A stretch of 64,000 nucleotides of DNA, from NCBI GenBank assembly GCA_026413225.1, contig CM048591.1:5409001-5473000 (forward strand). The letters run 5' to 3'. The position numbers and the translations under genes are program-made. The notes below the pieces were generated by a model. The model worked only from the letters and a program-made list of their open reading frames with translations. It was not told the origin of the DNA and ran no database searches. How positions within the stretch are numbered: the first letter of the stretch is position 1; each line of letters opens with the position of its first letter. This document shows, piece by piece, positions 49,801 to 63,091 of the stretch. The stretch is from Otis tarda. Taxonomy: Eukaryota > Chordata > Aves > Otidiformes > Otididae.

Positions 49801-52800
49801 CTAAAGGTTGTGCATTAAATAAAAATGCTTCCTGGACAACAACAAAATCTTGATCTGATGCCGGGCAGTGAGAGCAAAATTACTGGCAGTGCATTTTTTT
49901 TGTTAGTGACAGATCATGGGGTGAGTAATTACTGGAGATGTAGTCTTCTTCGTACAGCATGAAAACGAGGAGCCTGCTTCTTCTTGCTAGAGATCCTTTG
50001 ACATTGAGAATGAGCAGAAAAACTCTGCTGTGCTGCTTAATTCATAATTTACGAAACTTGGCACTTCAATTCATTGGAGCACTGAATTTTTCCTATTTTT
50101 GACACAACCCTTTCTTTTAGACCTCATTTCCTTCAGTGAAAATACTCTTATTCAGTACCTGTCCTGCTTTGCTCTAAAATATAGTGCACTGGTAATACAA
50201 TTCTTGTGTAGAAAATGCATTAATTCCTGATGGGATTTCTATGTGCAAATTTGTTAGATAAGCAGAAAGCGATTCTACAAACCTTGACTGTGTTCTTTGC
50301 CAAAAACTATTTTCTCCCATACCAACACCATTGGGGTTTCTGCATCCAGTTCAAGATGAATAACACAGATGGTATGTGGCTTCTTTATCCCATAGTCCAT
50401 AAAGTCTCAGGGCATTTTCCGATAGAAAACACCATGAAATGTGATTTATAAAACCCTTCCCACCCCATATATATACAAAGAAGTAAAGTTACCTTTAAGT
50501 AAGTATTTTAATTTTTAATAAAAAGCAAAAGAAAAAGCACAACACAGGAAATAACAAAATGAGCCTTAGGGCCTATCTCTGAAAAAAAACCAAAAAAAAA
50601 GTGCATCCACGCTGCTATTGCAGTTAGCATTAGCTGTGGAGCTAGCGGGAACTCACATTTAACTGAGAAGCCAGCATCTGGCAATGACTGATATAAAAAG
50701 CCTAGCTCTCACTTTACCTAGTGTCAGTTGCTTTTTTTTTGTAACCGCACGATATCAGCACAGTTAGGAAAACATAAATCTCAGCATTAAATGTTATAAA
50801 CCTCCTTCATTCCCCACAGATCTCTAAAATCAACCTGTGTAGAAGCTTTACTGTAGCTTTTAAGGCCAAGGACAATAGCTAACTTTGCTCCTAATTCAGG
50901 CTCCATCTTAGAACACTGAGCCATCAGGAAGAGAATCCATTGGTTTGGAATTCAGACTAAATGGCAAGTATCTAGTTGGAAAGTTCTGCCCATGCATAAT
51001 TCATTCTACACTTCCAATAATGACACCAGTATAAAATTCTCTTCCAGTCACTTCTCCCACTCATTTTACAGGTATGGCTAGAGTTATTTTTGTTCTATTT
51101 ATATAACATCTCTTTTACATTAATGTTCCAAATCACTGGAGGATATTTTCTGTTGTCTTCTAAAATATCATTACTCTGTCAGTAGCAAGCACAGGGTGCC
51201 ACATCTGAAACTCCAAGCCTCAGAGCTGTGACATTTTCTTATATACTGGAATATTTTTTTGGTTTGTAGCTTACTTCACTGCAGTCTATAAAAATATAAG
51301 TTCTTCTTTCGAATGTCTCATAGCTAAAAAAAAAAAAAAATTGGACTAGAATTAAAAAAAAAACCTCAAAATCTTCACTCCTGCATTCTCACACGTAACA
51401 GTCTTCAAAATACCCAAGACCTCTCCTCACATAAGGATGCTGCTTACTAGAGAAAGAGTAACATTTAAAACTGCAAAAGAAAAAAAAAGATTTTAATTGT
51501 TCTTGGTATCCTAGGACTAGATCATCAGTAGCACATCTGGAAAATGTGCAAGAAAACCAGTTATGACTATGATTTCACCTAGTTTTTCAATGCAGCAAAG
51601 TTGTGTCATTTGGATAAAGCATTCACATTTCTCAACAGAGATCTAAAATCACTCCTAGCAAAATCTGAAGAGATATTAAATAGATACTAATATTGCAATT
51701 GGACAACAGGCTCCTGTTAATCTTCCCTAAAAAGCAGATGAAACATAATTCCTCACATAAAGCTAATTCTGTGGTTTCCTGGTTCCTGTGGGCTATACTA
51801 GCAGATGGTATCAGCAGCATCCCTTCAGCTTTGGCTAAGAGTCAGCTTTTCATTTCAATTTGTCTCTTTTTAATTTCAACCATGGGCACAATATAGAGTA
51901 ACTGCTCAAGTTAGTCAAATAATTATTGCAAAATAGCATTTGTGGTGAAATTTAATGTCTACCTACTGAACAACAACTTGCAGATAACATTTTTTTTCTC
52001 TGCAGCCAGATACAGAGACAATTCAAATTAACCTCCTCCATAAGCTACCTAAGGCAGATCCATGCAGTGTCAGAGAGCGTTCATCTTTCCTAAAATTTTG
52101 GGTCTCTTTTGCTGTGACACCTTTCAAGTGCCTTTCCACATTAGTCACAGGCCCAGCTGGCAATGCAAACTTCCTTAGATCCTCGTCTAAGCCTGGGACT
52201 GAGGAAGAAAGGTTTGGAGCTGCCATTGTATATCCTCGTCAGTAGATATGATTCTCCCAGAGATACATCTCTCCTTCCAACAACCTCACTTTCCACAGCC
52301 TGAGCTCTATTTTCCTCAGCCCCTGAGACCAATCTCTCTGTCCTCAAAAGCAGAAACTATACTTCTGTCAATGGTGTTGGTAAGCGGGTGGGGCACATTC
52401 CCTTTCTTAGATTGCTCACTGTTGAAGGAGGGCAAGCTAAGAAGTCAAAATGAATGGAGTGAAATTTTCCTGGGCAGCTTTCCTTTCTTCGTACAAAATA
52501 AGGATCCCTGTCAGTAGCCACTCACTCTGCTTTTCATGGATAATGGGAGAGAGAATCAGACCCGTAAGGATGACAGAGGATACTACCTTTCTTGAATGTT
52601 ATCTGGAGAACTCAATTCTGTGCATCTTCAGAAGTGGTAGGGATACAGAGCTCAAGAAGACCAATTGTACAGCAGTACAGGCATTATTAAAATGAAGTCA
52701 AGTACACTTAGTAAAACTTTAGAAGGTTTAGCTAAGAAAGTATGAATTATTTCTATAACAAGATTGCACAGAAAGATGAACAGAACTAAGATTGCATGGA

Positions 52801-53793
52801 AAACATGATACAATATATATAATTATTAAAAAAAAAGTTAAAATAAGAGAATAAGCATGTTATGATGGTAATTTTTTACATAAGGATGTTCTTTGTAAAT
52901 TTCTTTGCATTGTCTACATAAAATCAAATATAATTGATGATCAGAGACTGTGGGAAAGGGACTGCAAACCTAGTAGACTACATTGATATGAGCTATAACT
53001 TAAGAATAACAGCTTGTGCCTTTTAATTTGTTTTATTGATCTCATGTTAAGATCCTTAACCTTATTCTGCACTAACTGCGTCGAGTCTCATTTTTTTTTA
53101 TTTTTATTTTTATGAATGGGATTATAATCTTATAGTTATTTTAAAAATTATTTTTATTTACAAATAATGACTGTTGTAAGCAAGTGAAAAGGTTCATTGT
53201 TTAAATATCAGAGCCGTACTTTGCTGTAGAGGAAAAAGATTCTTTTTAAATGACAAGGAAAATTATAAATTGTTGGCTTTTACTGTTTTTCATCAGGATA
53301 GTAACAATGTATTAGTAAAATTCTGCCTCTAGGCCTATGATAAACACAATGCCGTGCAAACCTTTTATCCTGAAATTATGAAGAGCATATATTATCTCAG
53401 TCATTTTAAATTGCATTAAAGTGTCCAGTGAGATTAAAATAACAGCTTTTTCCTTCCTAAAGTAAGAACATGAATTTAGTTTCATGTGGCTGTCTTTGTA
53501 CACATTCCCTAGGGTACCCCTCAGGACCTTGTAGGAAAGAGAAGATTGGTGCTCAGAAAAAAAATATCCTACAACTTTCTTTTTAATTTTAAAGTTCTTA
53601 GAAACGTAACTCTGCCCTTGTCTTGATGGCATTCATCAAATATTTACCAAATGCGGCCTTCTACATCATCTTAGTATCTAACTGATGAAACATTAAAAAG
53701 CTGTCAACAGTGGTATATTTATAAGTTTGACTGCAAAATCATTACATTGCCTATAAATGTCACCCTTCTGCACTAAACCATTCCTATGCAGGG

Positions 53794-53811
53794 AAAAAAA
53801 AAAAAAAAAAA
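53794..53811 (+). repeat. Poly(A) run, 18 bases
   Basis: Uninterrupted A run after GCAGGG; no recognisable retrocopy upstream. Confidence 0.85.
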
Positions 53812-54051
53812 GTAGAGAAGGTCCCTCTGGTATTTTCTGGACAGATATTCCGTGCTGTTGAATTAAAAGTTTGATTTCACAAGTGCCAGGGCTCCTGTTC
53901 ACCCACTGAAGTATGGAGGTGATGCTGGGGCATACTGGGTAGGAGGATTGATTGCATCGGATAATTATGGACACTTGCTTTCATACTTTAATGATGATGG
54001 ACAGATAAAAGTTTCTCCTTAATGGGAAGTCAAATACCACAATACTTAACC

Positions 54052-54107
54052 ATCTCCTTAATACTAAGGAATCTAAGGAGTATCTCCTTAATACTAAGGA
54101 GTGTATT
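54052..54107 (+). repeat. Tandem hairpin repeat, 30-bp period, 2 copies
   Basis: ATCTCCTTAATACTAAGGA occurs at 54052-54070 and again at 54082-54100. The spacer (ATCTAAGGAGT) is itself a partial copy. The second copy extends to CTCCTTA-ATAC-TAAGGAG, a perfect 7-bp stem with a 4-base loop. A related TCTCCTTAAT lies at about 54014. Confidence 0.85.
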
Positions 54108-55062
54108 GCACTCAGTGCATTGCTGAATCAGAACTATAGATGTTATTTGTGCCTCTGTTAGAAGGATAAGGAAGGTCAGTAGGACAGGTGACGGGCAGTG
54201 ATCAGCTGTGGCAATCCATGATCGGTTTAAAGAAGGCAGATAGATAAGAATAAAAATAGTTAATAAGTGAGAGGATGAAACCAAGAAAAAAGAAAGACTC
54301 AGCAGCAGTAATAAAATTCTTATAACTAAAGTCTATTAGTATATCTGCTATGGAGCTATCTGCTGTAGGAAATAATAGATATTCTGGGTTTTTTTTGACT
54401 CACTGCACACTAGATGGGATCAGGTATTCATAAACAAACAATAGTAGGAAAAAAACCCTCCTGTTCTTACAAGGTGAACGATACAAAATAACCTTAACAA
54501 GGCTTTCCAATTTTGTAATTTCCTTGATACTGTTCACATGACTTAGTGTCAGATATTGCAGAGCAGTCTGTCTGTCTGAGATTTTTAATAGGTTGTTTTA
54601 ATAAGGCTTTCTCATGATTTGTGTTTCTGATACGAACAGCAATTACCCAGGCAAGTAATGAGACTCTAATGATCATGCCTTTCCGAGATTACTTTAGAAG
54701 TTCATCAGAAAAGCCTGATAGCATTGTAAAACTAAAATCTGTTTGTTTTTTTTTCCCCTGTCAAGACACATCTGATTATTCTGCTAAGTACTTTTTACAC
54801 AAGTAATTGAGAGACGAAAAATAAATATATATATAGGGGTATGTGTGTGAACATGAAACATATATTATGTTTATTTACCACTATTTTTACTACTATGATA
54901 TAGAATAAAAAATAAATTTGTTTCTGCATACAGTCTGATCCACATCTGTGCATCAGTATTTGTTTTCACCACAGGTTTCATACTGAAGTATGTCCTTCCA
55001 GTGTACAGGGAGGAGTTTTTTAGTATTTAGTATTTCTGAAATTTTACTTATTTCATATTTCT

Positions 55063-55079
55063 AAAAAAAAAAAAAAAAA
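55063..55079 (+). repeat. Poly(A) run, 17 bases
   Basis: Uninterrupted A run after ATTTCT, followed by GAGAGATCC. Simple repeat. Confidence 0.8.
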
Positions 55080-55321
55080 GAGAGATCCAAAAAAATGCTA
55101 TGAACTTCAGTTCAATACAGTGCCATAAATGACTGGCACTATACAAGGAAGAGAGGAAAAGTGGGGTGATGATTTACCTCTGTTTGCAATAGGTATAAGC
55201 AATGATTCTAACTTGTTTGACTACATATCAAAATTTACATACAACCAAGTGCTGCAAATCACATACCATATAAACTGGAGGGATAAAAGTCTAGGGTGAA
55301 TTTTTAAAGTAATTTGCTGGC

Positions 55322-55342
55322 AAAAAAAAAAAAAAAAAAAAA
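55322..55342 (+). repeat. Poly(A) run, ~21 bases
   Basis: Longest homopolymer in the window, after TTTGCTGGC. No recognisable SINE or retrocopy upstream, though the run length fits the tail of a recent insertion. Confidence 0.85.
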
Positions 55343-58300
55343 GGACAGTAATACAAATTCTTTTCTTTAACTGTTTTAGATATTTATCTTATGATGAGAT
55401 GAAACCCATACTAGAAGGACTTATTTCTCTCTCTTAATAGGCAGGGAGTCTTGTGAGACTAATTCTGATGTTGAGGTCCTCATTAAAGAGACTAACATTT
55501 GATCAGAAGAATCTCATCACAAACAAAAGTTCATTAATGATATGACTCAAAGTTTTTCGCGGTAACTAGTCTTAATTTAAGCTGTGACACAAAAATCCCT
55601 TTTGTAAAAATTTCTTTAGTCTTTATGCTTTGGGTGTGCAGCAAGCTCATGACTTCAACTGCTTAAGGTTGACCCTTAGTCATGAAACAAAATAATACTG
55701 TGAATTGTTTTACTGGAATAAAATCTAAAAGCTGTTTCAATCATTTTGATAAGGTTTTACTTCTTGCCAGATTATTTATTAATTTACTGAATTGTTTGCT
55801 TGTTTTGGTATTTGTTTGGCTTTGTTTGGTTCCTATCACGAAGTGTCCTATAAAAAGGGGAAGAAAACAGATTAGACAGTTGATACTATTAATTGGATAT
55901 AGTTTTTCTTTATTACATCTATGTATTTTCCAAACAGATTTTCGTTACAGCAAATTACTTGACAGCAATGTGGTCAGAATTTATCAACCTTTCAGTCACA
56001 TGAGCTTCTCATATCAAATGATGGTCTGAATTTCAGGTGGATACATTCCTGGTTTAGGAATTTAAATTCCAGTTTTAGGTTTTAGGCTTTAAAAGCTTTT
56101 AAGTTGTTGATTGTTAATGGTGGCTATGCTTTTAATGGCAAAAAGGAAAAAAAAAAATTAAAACCGAGAAATTTCTAGTTTTGTTTTCCTACAGGTAGTC
56201 AACAGAAACTTTGAAAAACAGGTACTGTTAATTATCCTGATTTTGCTCAAATAAAAATCACGTATACTTGTCTCAAACAAGGTTCCTTCTAAAAAATATT
56301 AATTCAGTCAAGCTGCTTTGACTAAGAAGAAATATGAGTAGCAACAGCAAAAACTTCCTCTACCCGAGAGAGAGGCCTGGGAACACAACTCCTAGTCCAA
56401 GGGCCCTAAAATTTTCTTCCTGGAACTCAGTTTCTCTCCTGTGAGTTAGAAATTACACTCTTTGAATTCAAAGTATGTAATTGCTGAGATAAACAATTCA
56501 GGAACAAACCTTTCCTTGTAAATTGATGACTGCAGATTGCTGGTGTACAACAACAAATGATGACTCTGCTACAGATGTGTTTGCAAGCAGAGAAATAGAG
56601 GACAGGCTACGTGCATCAAACACTTAAATTGCATTGAATAATGCAACTCATTGTAGACAATAGTAAATAGAAAATATTACAAAGAAGAGCCGTTGGTTTC
56701 ACAGAGTGAAAGAATGGGACAATACAAGAGAAAGGAAGGCTGAAAGGCTTAAAAGCGTATGTGCAGAGATAAAAGTTCAAAGCATTTGCAGACCAACAAA
56801 AAGAACAGCAGGAAAGATGCAACACTGGTGATGGAAGGACACTAACAACTATTAATCTTAATGAGAAGTTACTTGGGCTGTATCTTCACGGCATGAAAGT
56901 GATGGTCACTGAAATAGCACAGACCCTACCGTTTCAGTTCAGTAAATGGGGCTTATTAGCAGAAACGCAGTGCCAGCAAACTAAATCTTGCAACAAAAGG
57001 AAGTGCAAGATGTTTGGACTTGAAATCTACTCTTGGAATCAGATCATTTATGTTAGTACTGTCTGTCACAAAGCATCTCCACCTCAGACCTCAGACACCA
57101 CCATAGTGTCAGACTGACCAGTGTATCACCGATTGAAAACTCTTAGGTGAACAGGAAATATATAGTGAGGGAAATAAAAAGAAAAAAATATAGTTTTAAT
57201 AGCTAAATATTCACATCTTTGGATGCATGATTTATTGGCCAAAATATACTTTGACTTTTCTTTTTGTATAAAAGGGGAGCATGTTCTTGTCTTTGACAAC
57301 TAAATATACTTTTCAGGGAGTTCTAAAAATAGTTGACAGATTTTTAGTTACCTTTTTGCTCAAAATCTAGCTCATATAGTAACAGGTACTTTATAAGTAC
57401 TTAAAAACATTAAACAGTGGTAATTCTACAAAATGAGACTTGAAACAGCTAATGTAATATCCTGACAGTTTTACTTTGCTTCATGGAAAACAAAAGACAA
57501 GAAAAGTGGTGTTACTAGCGAACAGTGCTGCAGAGTGCTGAACTAATGTAATTCCCTCATTTATGTAAAATAAAGGGTGAAGAGCGATTTAGTGAGTGAA
57601 CTCAAAAATCATACATAAGAGAAAACAGGTTTCAGAATTGACCTGAGCAGGATAAATTGTGGCCTTACTCACACAATGCACACAGGGAAATGGATTATCT
57701 AAAAGAAAAGCAATAACAAAGATATTCTTATTGAATAAGCTTTCTGTGTTCGCCTCAGTGTTTTTACACTCAATGATGACAATAAAAAGAACAGGAAAGC
57801 TTACGCAGTAGAGCTTTGAAAAAGTCAGTGTCTTGTGTAAACTTAGTACAACATTTTCTTAATCTCATTTCTTCACTTTCTGTTTCATTCCTTGGGGTAT
57901 CACTTTGTGCAAATTGTCAAGGGAAGTGGCCATACACTTACTTTGTCTGTACAGTGGCCTGCACAGGGTAGAAAAGTCATGCAAATTGTGTGGCTGGACA
58001 TTACTGTTAACTGGTATGCTATACATTGTTGACAATCATAGACATGTGAAAGCTTTGAAACAGAAACCTTTTAATTTCAGAGACAAAATATTTTTTGAGA
58101 TATTCTTGTCCTGTTATTTGAATTGAGGTCAGTAGGATTTTCTCTCAGATGTTGCACATATGTTACTGAAAACCAGGATATTGCTCTTCAGCTCTTGTTA
58201 CCTTCTGTAATTTGTGTATTTGTGTGACTGCCACGTTCAACTCACCGTTTACATCTGAACAACTTCTTTGTTTTATACCGGCAAATTAAACTGGATATGT

Positions 58301-58957
58301 CAAAGCCATACATCCCTGTAATCTCTGTAGAAATGAACCAAGGTGCATGATACTTACTACTGCAGTAAATTAACAAGATTAATGGGAGATTGCTTCTTAC
58401 CTTGTGAACCCAAAAAATCCCTCTCTTTGTTCACACTAGATTAATTTTACTCTTTGCAAGTAGTCCATTCTTAACAATACCAGACTGTAAATTTCCGATG
58501 CAACACTTTAGTGGGATGCCCTCTGGGATTTTGTTTTCAAGTTTACCTTGAGACTTGAAGTGCTGTGTTCATCCAAATATGCTCTGGTCTTTAGTTCTGC
58601 ATATTCTTGTCCTCTGTCTTCAGATTCGAAACCGATTTACATGGTGCAAAAAATCCTCACAAAAATTAAACTCAGAAGATGGGAACCACTGTGGTCCAGG
58701 AGGCTTGAATCTTGTTGCCACTGTGGAAAAAACTTTTGACTTCTCTGGGTCCAAATACAACTGAAGCCAGTTATTCTCAGCTGGAGTAAAGATAATATTA
58801 TGCAGAAGTTTGTCCTTTGGCAAATTATTCTTGCAATGACTTACTACTTTAGACATGTGGAATTTATTGTTCTAAATAGAGTAGTACAATGAGCTACTAT
58901 GAAGTCTGTTCCGTTCTGAACGGGTGACTAATTTAATAAAAATAAATTTTATTTTAT

Positions 58958-59185
58958 TCATAGAATGATAGAATCACAGACTACTTGAGGCTTGGAGGGA
59001 GCTCTGGAGATAGTCAAGTCCAACATTCCTACTCAAAGCAGTGTTGAACAGAGCAGATTGTTCAAGGTTGTGTTCAGTTTTGGATGTCTCCAAGGATGAA
59101 TACTCCACAACTTTTCTGAGCAACTTGTTCCAATGTTTGACCACCCTCACAGTAAAGAAATTTCATCCTATCTTTAAGTGGAGTT
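58958..59185 (-). mobile_element. CR1 LINE, 3' UTR fragment, older subfamily
   Basis: In plus-strand reading it starts TTCATAGAATGATAGAATCA (complement of the CR1 tail), then GGAGGGAGCTCTGGAGATAG, TCCAAC, ACTCAAAGCAG, and near the end AACTTGTTCCAATGTTTGAC, CACCCTCACAGTAAAGAAAT and TTCATCC. This is the CR1 3' end of a different subfamily from the 14.2, 21.2 and 41.4-kb copies (CTGGAGATAG...CAACATTCC instead of CAAAGGTCAT...CAACCCCCC) and is more diverged. No coding part with clear similarity remains. The right end is approximate. Confidence 0.9.
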
Positions 59186-62100
59186 GATTCAGATCAGATA
59201 AATAAATAATAAGTTCAGATACAGATAAAGGGGGGCAGAAATGTAGTTTTTCAATGGTTAGTTCAATTTTTTAAGGGAACAAACTTGATAAGTTTCCCCC
59301 ATCATTCCAAATGATGCTGTAATTCTAATCTACTTAGAATTACATTGCAAAGGTGATAGGATAAAAAAAAAAATATTTCTAGATCTAAAACCCATGCCAA
59401 ATCCTTATTGTAACGACTAAGGGGAAATATAATCAAGTTTAGACTTCATACTTGGTTTTGCTATGAGACTATGCATGTTTTAAATAACTTGAAAGCTAAT
59501 AACTGTTCTGATCCATGTGAAAACTATGAATGTGTGTGGCATAACCAGAAATATGAGCAGATCAATAGGAATCTAATTTCAACAGGGCAAAGAAAACATA
59601 TTTGTCTTATTTTATGGATGTAGAACAGCATCACCATGAAAGTTAATCCCGTAAGATCAGTAGAACAGATCTGCAAGGTGGAATAAAATTTAAAATCTAT
59701 TTCATTTAGAAAAAGAAACAGCCAGTAAAACTGCAAAGCACATTTGTAGTAACTTCTAGTCTAGTATATTCTGATCCAGGTCAAGAGTGTTGCATATATT
59801 ATTTTAACTTCTTCCATTATTTAAATAGCCCCAGAAGTGTATTATATATTTTTTTAATACAAATACAAGAACTATTCCCTTTTTCTTAGAGGCTAGATGT
59901 TAGATGAAGCATATTGAGTGACAGCAATAAATGAAACAGAAGGATTGGAACTGTAATGGCAAAGAAAGTCATATACTCAGGCCGCAATATGAATTTCTAG
60001 ACTGAGTAGACATAAAGACATTAAAATATTTACAGAATATAGAATTCTTAAAATTACATTTTAAAATTATTTTTCTAATTTCTCTTTTTTTCCTTCACTT
60101 TCCTTCCCTGCCCTTCTCTACCAATCACTGTAATTAGATACATTCCAGAAATGAGAGTGGAATTCCCCGTTTCAGATAAAGATCTGAGAAATTTATAGGC
60201 ACTAATTTATGAGCTATATGAAGACATTTTGGCTTATGACTCAAGCTTTCTATTTCTTACTGCTGAATATATCACTTGTGCAAATACCTACTCACAAAGT
60301 TTACCGTAATTTTAAAACAGAATTAGAGGCAGTCTTTAGGAGGTGATGTTTTCACACTCATTAAAGTAAAGAAATTCAACTGAAACCTCTTTACATCCAT
60401 TATTATTCATTCCTCAAAGTCCAGAGAAAACCATCTGTATGCACTATCTGATATTCAGGATTTATGACAGCAATTCAAAGGAAGAATAAGATGTGGGCCT
60501 AAATTTTGTAATATAATCTCATGACAGTAGCTTTTTTCATGAGTGTCCACGTAGGCATGCGCCTCAGCCTAGATGAGGTCATTTTTTAGATAATTAAACT
60601 ATTATATGTAGTCAAGGATTAAGTCATTTTGGCTTCCTCACCACTAGAAGGGTAGTCTAGGTCCTTCAAAGAGGAATTCAGATGTCAGGTGAACTGACTG
60701 TTACCTGTTGTTAACTGTAGAGGCAGCAAGAGGAGATTATGCCATTAAGTTAAGTAAGTGCTTCAAGTTTGTAGGATGAACAGACCTTAGTATTCAGCAC
60801 GTATTCTGAAACAAGAATACTCTCAATTTTAGGTTCCTAACTGAGATTTAGTCTAAATATCTCAGAAGATCTCTGAGGTTGAATTTGTGCCCAACTCTGA
60901 AGTACATAAAATACCTCTCACACGTAAGACAAACGTGAAAGTGCAAAAGTAAAATGAATATGAGATCTTCAGAAAGGCAGAGGAAAAAAAGTAATGGCAC
61001 TAATTAAAATTAAAACACTTAAATATCAGGTTGAGATTTCAGAAATTAAAATTATTTTTTTTTCTTTAGCTTCTAAATATTTTTAACTTGATATATTAAA
61101 TTACAGGTTATGAAAGTCACATGTACTCTTATTCTCTAGTAAATAAGTCATACACATGTAGTCATATCTTTGCTGATTTTTTTCTCTTTTCCGTTCCACT
61201 GAAGTCTTGAAATCAATATAAGATATTTTCTTAGTTCACTTTTCTCTTCCAGTGAAGACAATTGGCATAATATCATTACACTCCAAACTAGTCTCAAGTC
61301 TGTAATAAGATTCTAATTTTGTTGTTGCATTTTCAAGTCATAGAGCTTTCTTGTAAGGGTAAATTGTCAGGAACATCTTGTGCTTTGGGGAACTCAAGTT
61401 ATCTTCACTGTGGTTTGAAAAATCACCAATAAACAAGATGATAGAAGAAAAGCTATTTTTTTATATTCTATTTGGATACTATAGAACCAATCAACAGATA
61501 CAAACCACAACCTCCAACATTTCAGCAAGCTCCAAATTGCTTTCTATTTGGTTACTTTTTCTCAAATTTACTTTTTCATTGCCTTGTTCTCTCAGATTTT
61601 TTTTCAAACTCTCTCCGCTTTTTTCTCTCCTTGCCTCTCTCCTTCTCTCCAAAACAAGAGGGAAATGCTTATGGAAGTGTGTGTATATGTAAGCAAGTCT
61701 GAAAAATGTCAGTAGATTGTATTTTTTTTTATTAACAACATGCTTGAAGAATTCTTAGACAATATTGCAGGTTATATTCAAATGATATGTTTAAGATTCC
61801 CAAGGCACAGATCATTGTCTAGATAATAAAAAATAGAGCCTAAATTTACATCTTTCTTGACATTATTCATATGTTTCATTTAATGATTTTTTTTCTTTCT
61901 TAGTATTTAGCTCATTAAAAAATCTTGTATAATTTGATTAGGTGTCCAGAATAAGGTTCTTGTTCTGGCTCCCTCTGTCTCTTAGAGATAAAGGTAGGGA
62001 TGGACATGTTAAAATTCCCATAAACTTGAGTGAAAAAAAAATCATTTCTTTTTTTTCTTTTTCGGATGTTGAGGAAGAGCTTTAATATTACTCCCCAGAC

Positions 62101-62914
62101 TGTGCAAACCCTGAGGGATTGAGTAAGCATCACTTACCCAGTGAGAATGCACTGAGATGGGAGGCAGCTTTGTGGCATACAGAGAGGTCTGGGGTGGGTT
62201 CTGCGTATCAAAACATTCAGAAATCTTTAGGCTATAAGGTTGCTTGCTTTATCCAGAACACTGCTGCCACCAGCAACCTGCTGACTCATCTCTGCATAAC
62301 TTTTCTTGGCTACCTAGTAAAATATTTTAATGCCATGATTGACATTAGTCTCATTCAACTTGCACTTGAACAACTGAGCTGACAGTTGTCCATCCACATT
62401 CACTTTATCCGTAATAAGCAAAGCACCTTCTGAATCACGGTATTGCTGCAGCATATGTCTCCCTAAAAGAAACTATCAAGGTGCCGTATTTTCACAACAT
62501 ATCATTTGTAAATTGGCTGACAGTTATTTCTCCCATTATTATTTATCATACTTTACTCCTCATAAACTGGAAAATAAAGGTTTCTTTTATGGTTAACAAG
62601 GCCTAACAAGAAGATGTCTCTTGATAAATGACAGAATATGAATCAGGGTATACCGCACATTCTGAAACATTTTCCCATAGTAAAAGTGCAACAAATAATT
62701 CTATCAGCTTTATTGGATGTTGGTTCTTACAAGACTTGCTCAGGCTTACATGTGAAATGTATCTCTTACAGCGGTCATCAAATCCAGTATAGCTGTAAAA
62801 TACACATCCCTAAGGCTTCAGCATCTGTTTTTATATGAGCAGGTAAGGATAATGCAGAAATATATTGTAAGAAGACTATATCAAGCTGGAAAAACAGCTG
62901 ACAGTGTACCAGAA
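59186..62914. other. Intron stretch with no recognisable element
   Basis: AT-rich DNA with short A/T runs (near 59363, 61052 and 61722). Overlapping plus-strand frames at 61378-61702 are pyrimidine-rich and look like chance. Nothing else was recognised. Confidence 0.4.
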
Positions 62915-63091
62915 TGTCCTGGTTTTGAGTAGTGGGAGAGTTACAGTGATAGCTTCTGCAAGAAGCTGCTGGAAGTTTCGCTTTTTGTCCCATGGACTCG
63001 GCTAGGTCTAGGGCAGACCCACCACTGGCCAGGGCTGAGTCAGCTAGTGACAGTGATAACGCCTCTGCGATAACGTATTTAAGAAGCAAAA
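62915..63091 (+). mobile_element. LTR fragment, same family as the 34.8-kb solo LTR
   Basis: Starts TGTCCTGGTTTTG and runs through GCTTCTGCAAGAAGCTGCTG, CATGGACTCGGCTAGGTCTA, GGGCAGACCCACCACTGGCC, GATAACGCCTCTGCGATAAC and GTATTTAAGAAG. These are collinear with the first ~185 bp of the LTR at 34772. Similarity stops just after the TATA-like box, so only the 5' part is present. No retroviral coding sequence is nearby. It is a fossil and probably older than the complete copy, or of a sister subfamily. Confidence 0.87.

Larger units (their letters stand above)
41829..58957. other. Long intron stretch with only simple repeats recognised
   Basis: About 17 kb of AT-rich DNA. It contains the GT microsatellite, a small hairpin repeat and many A runs of 12-21 bases (for example near 48399, 48668, 51327, 53794, 55063 and 55322). 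Open frames of note are 44253-44684 (143 codons), 55682-56029 (115), 53312-53632 (106) and an opposing pair at 58548-58856; none shows a domain or family motif I know. No splice-flanked RIT2 final exon was found. Two minus-strand frames at 52023-52347 overlap in a slightly GC-richer patch of unknown origin. Confidence 0.45.

Noticed and set aside
55682-56029. 115-codon frame with hydrophobic stretch
   Set aside because: AT-rich chance frame without recognisable similarity.
58548-58856. Overlapping frames on both strands (63, 69 and 78 codons)
   Set aside because: Opposing frames in one short patch, no domain and no splice evidence; treated as chance.
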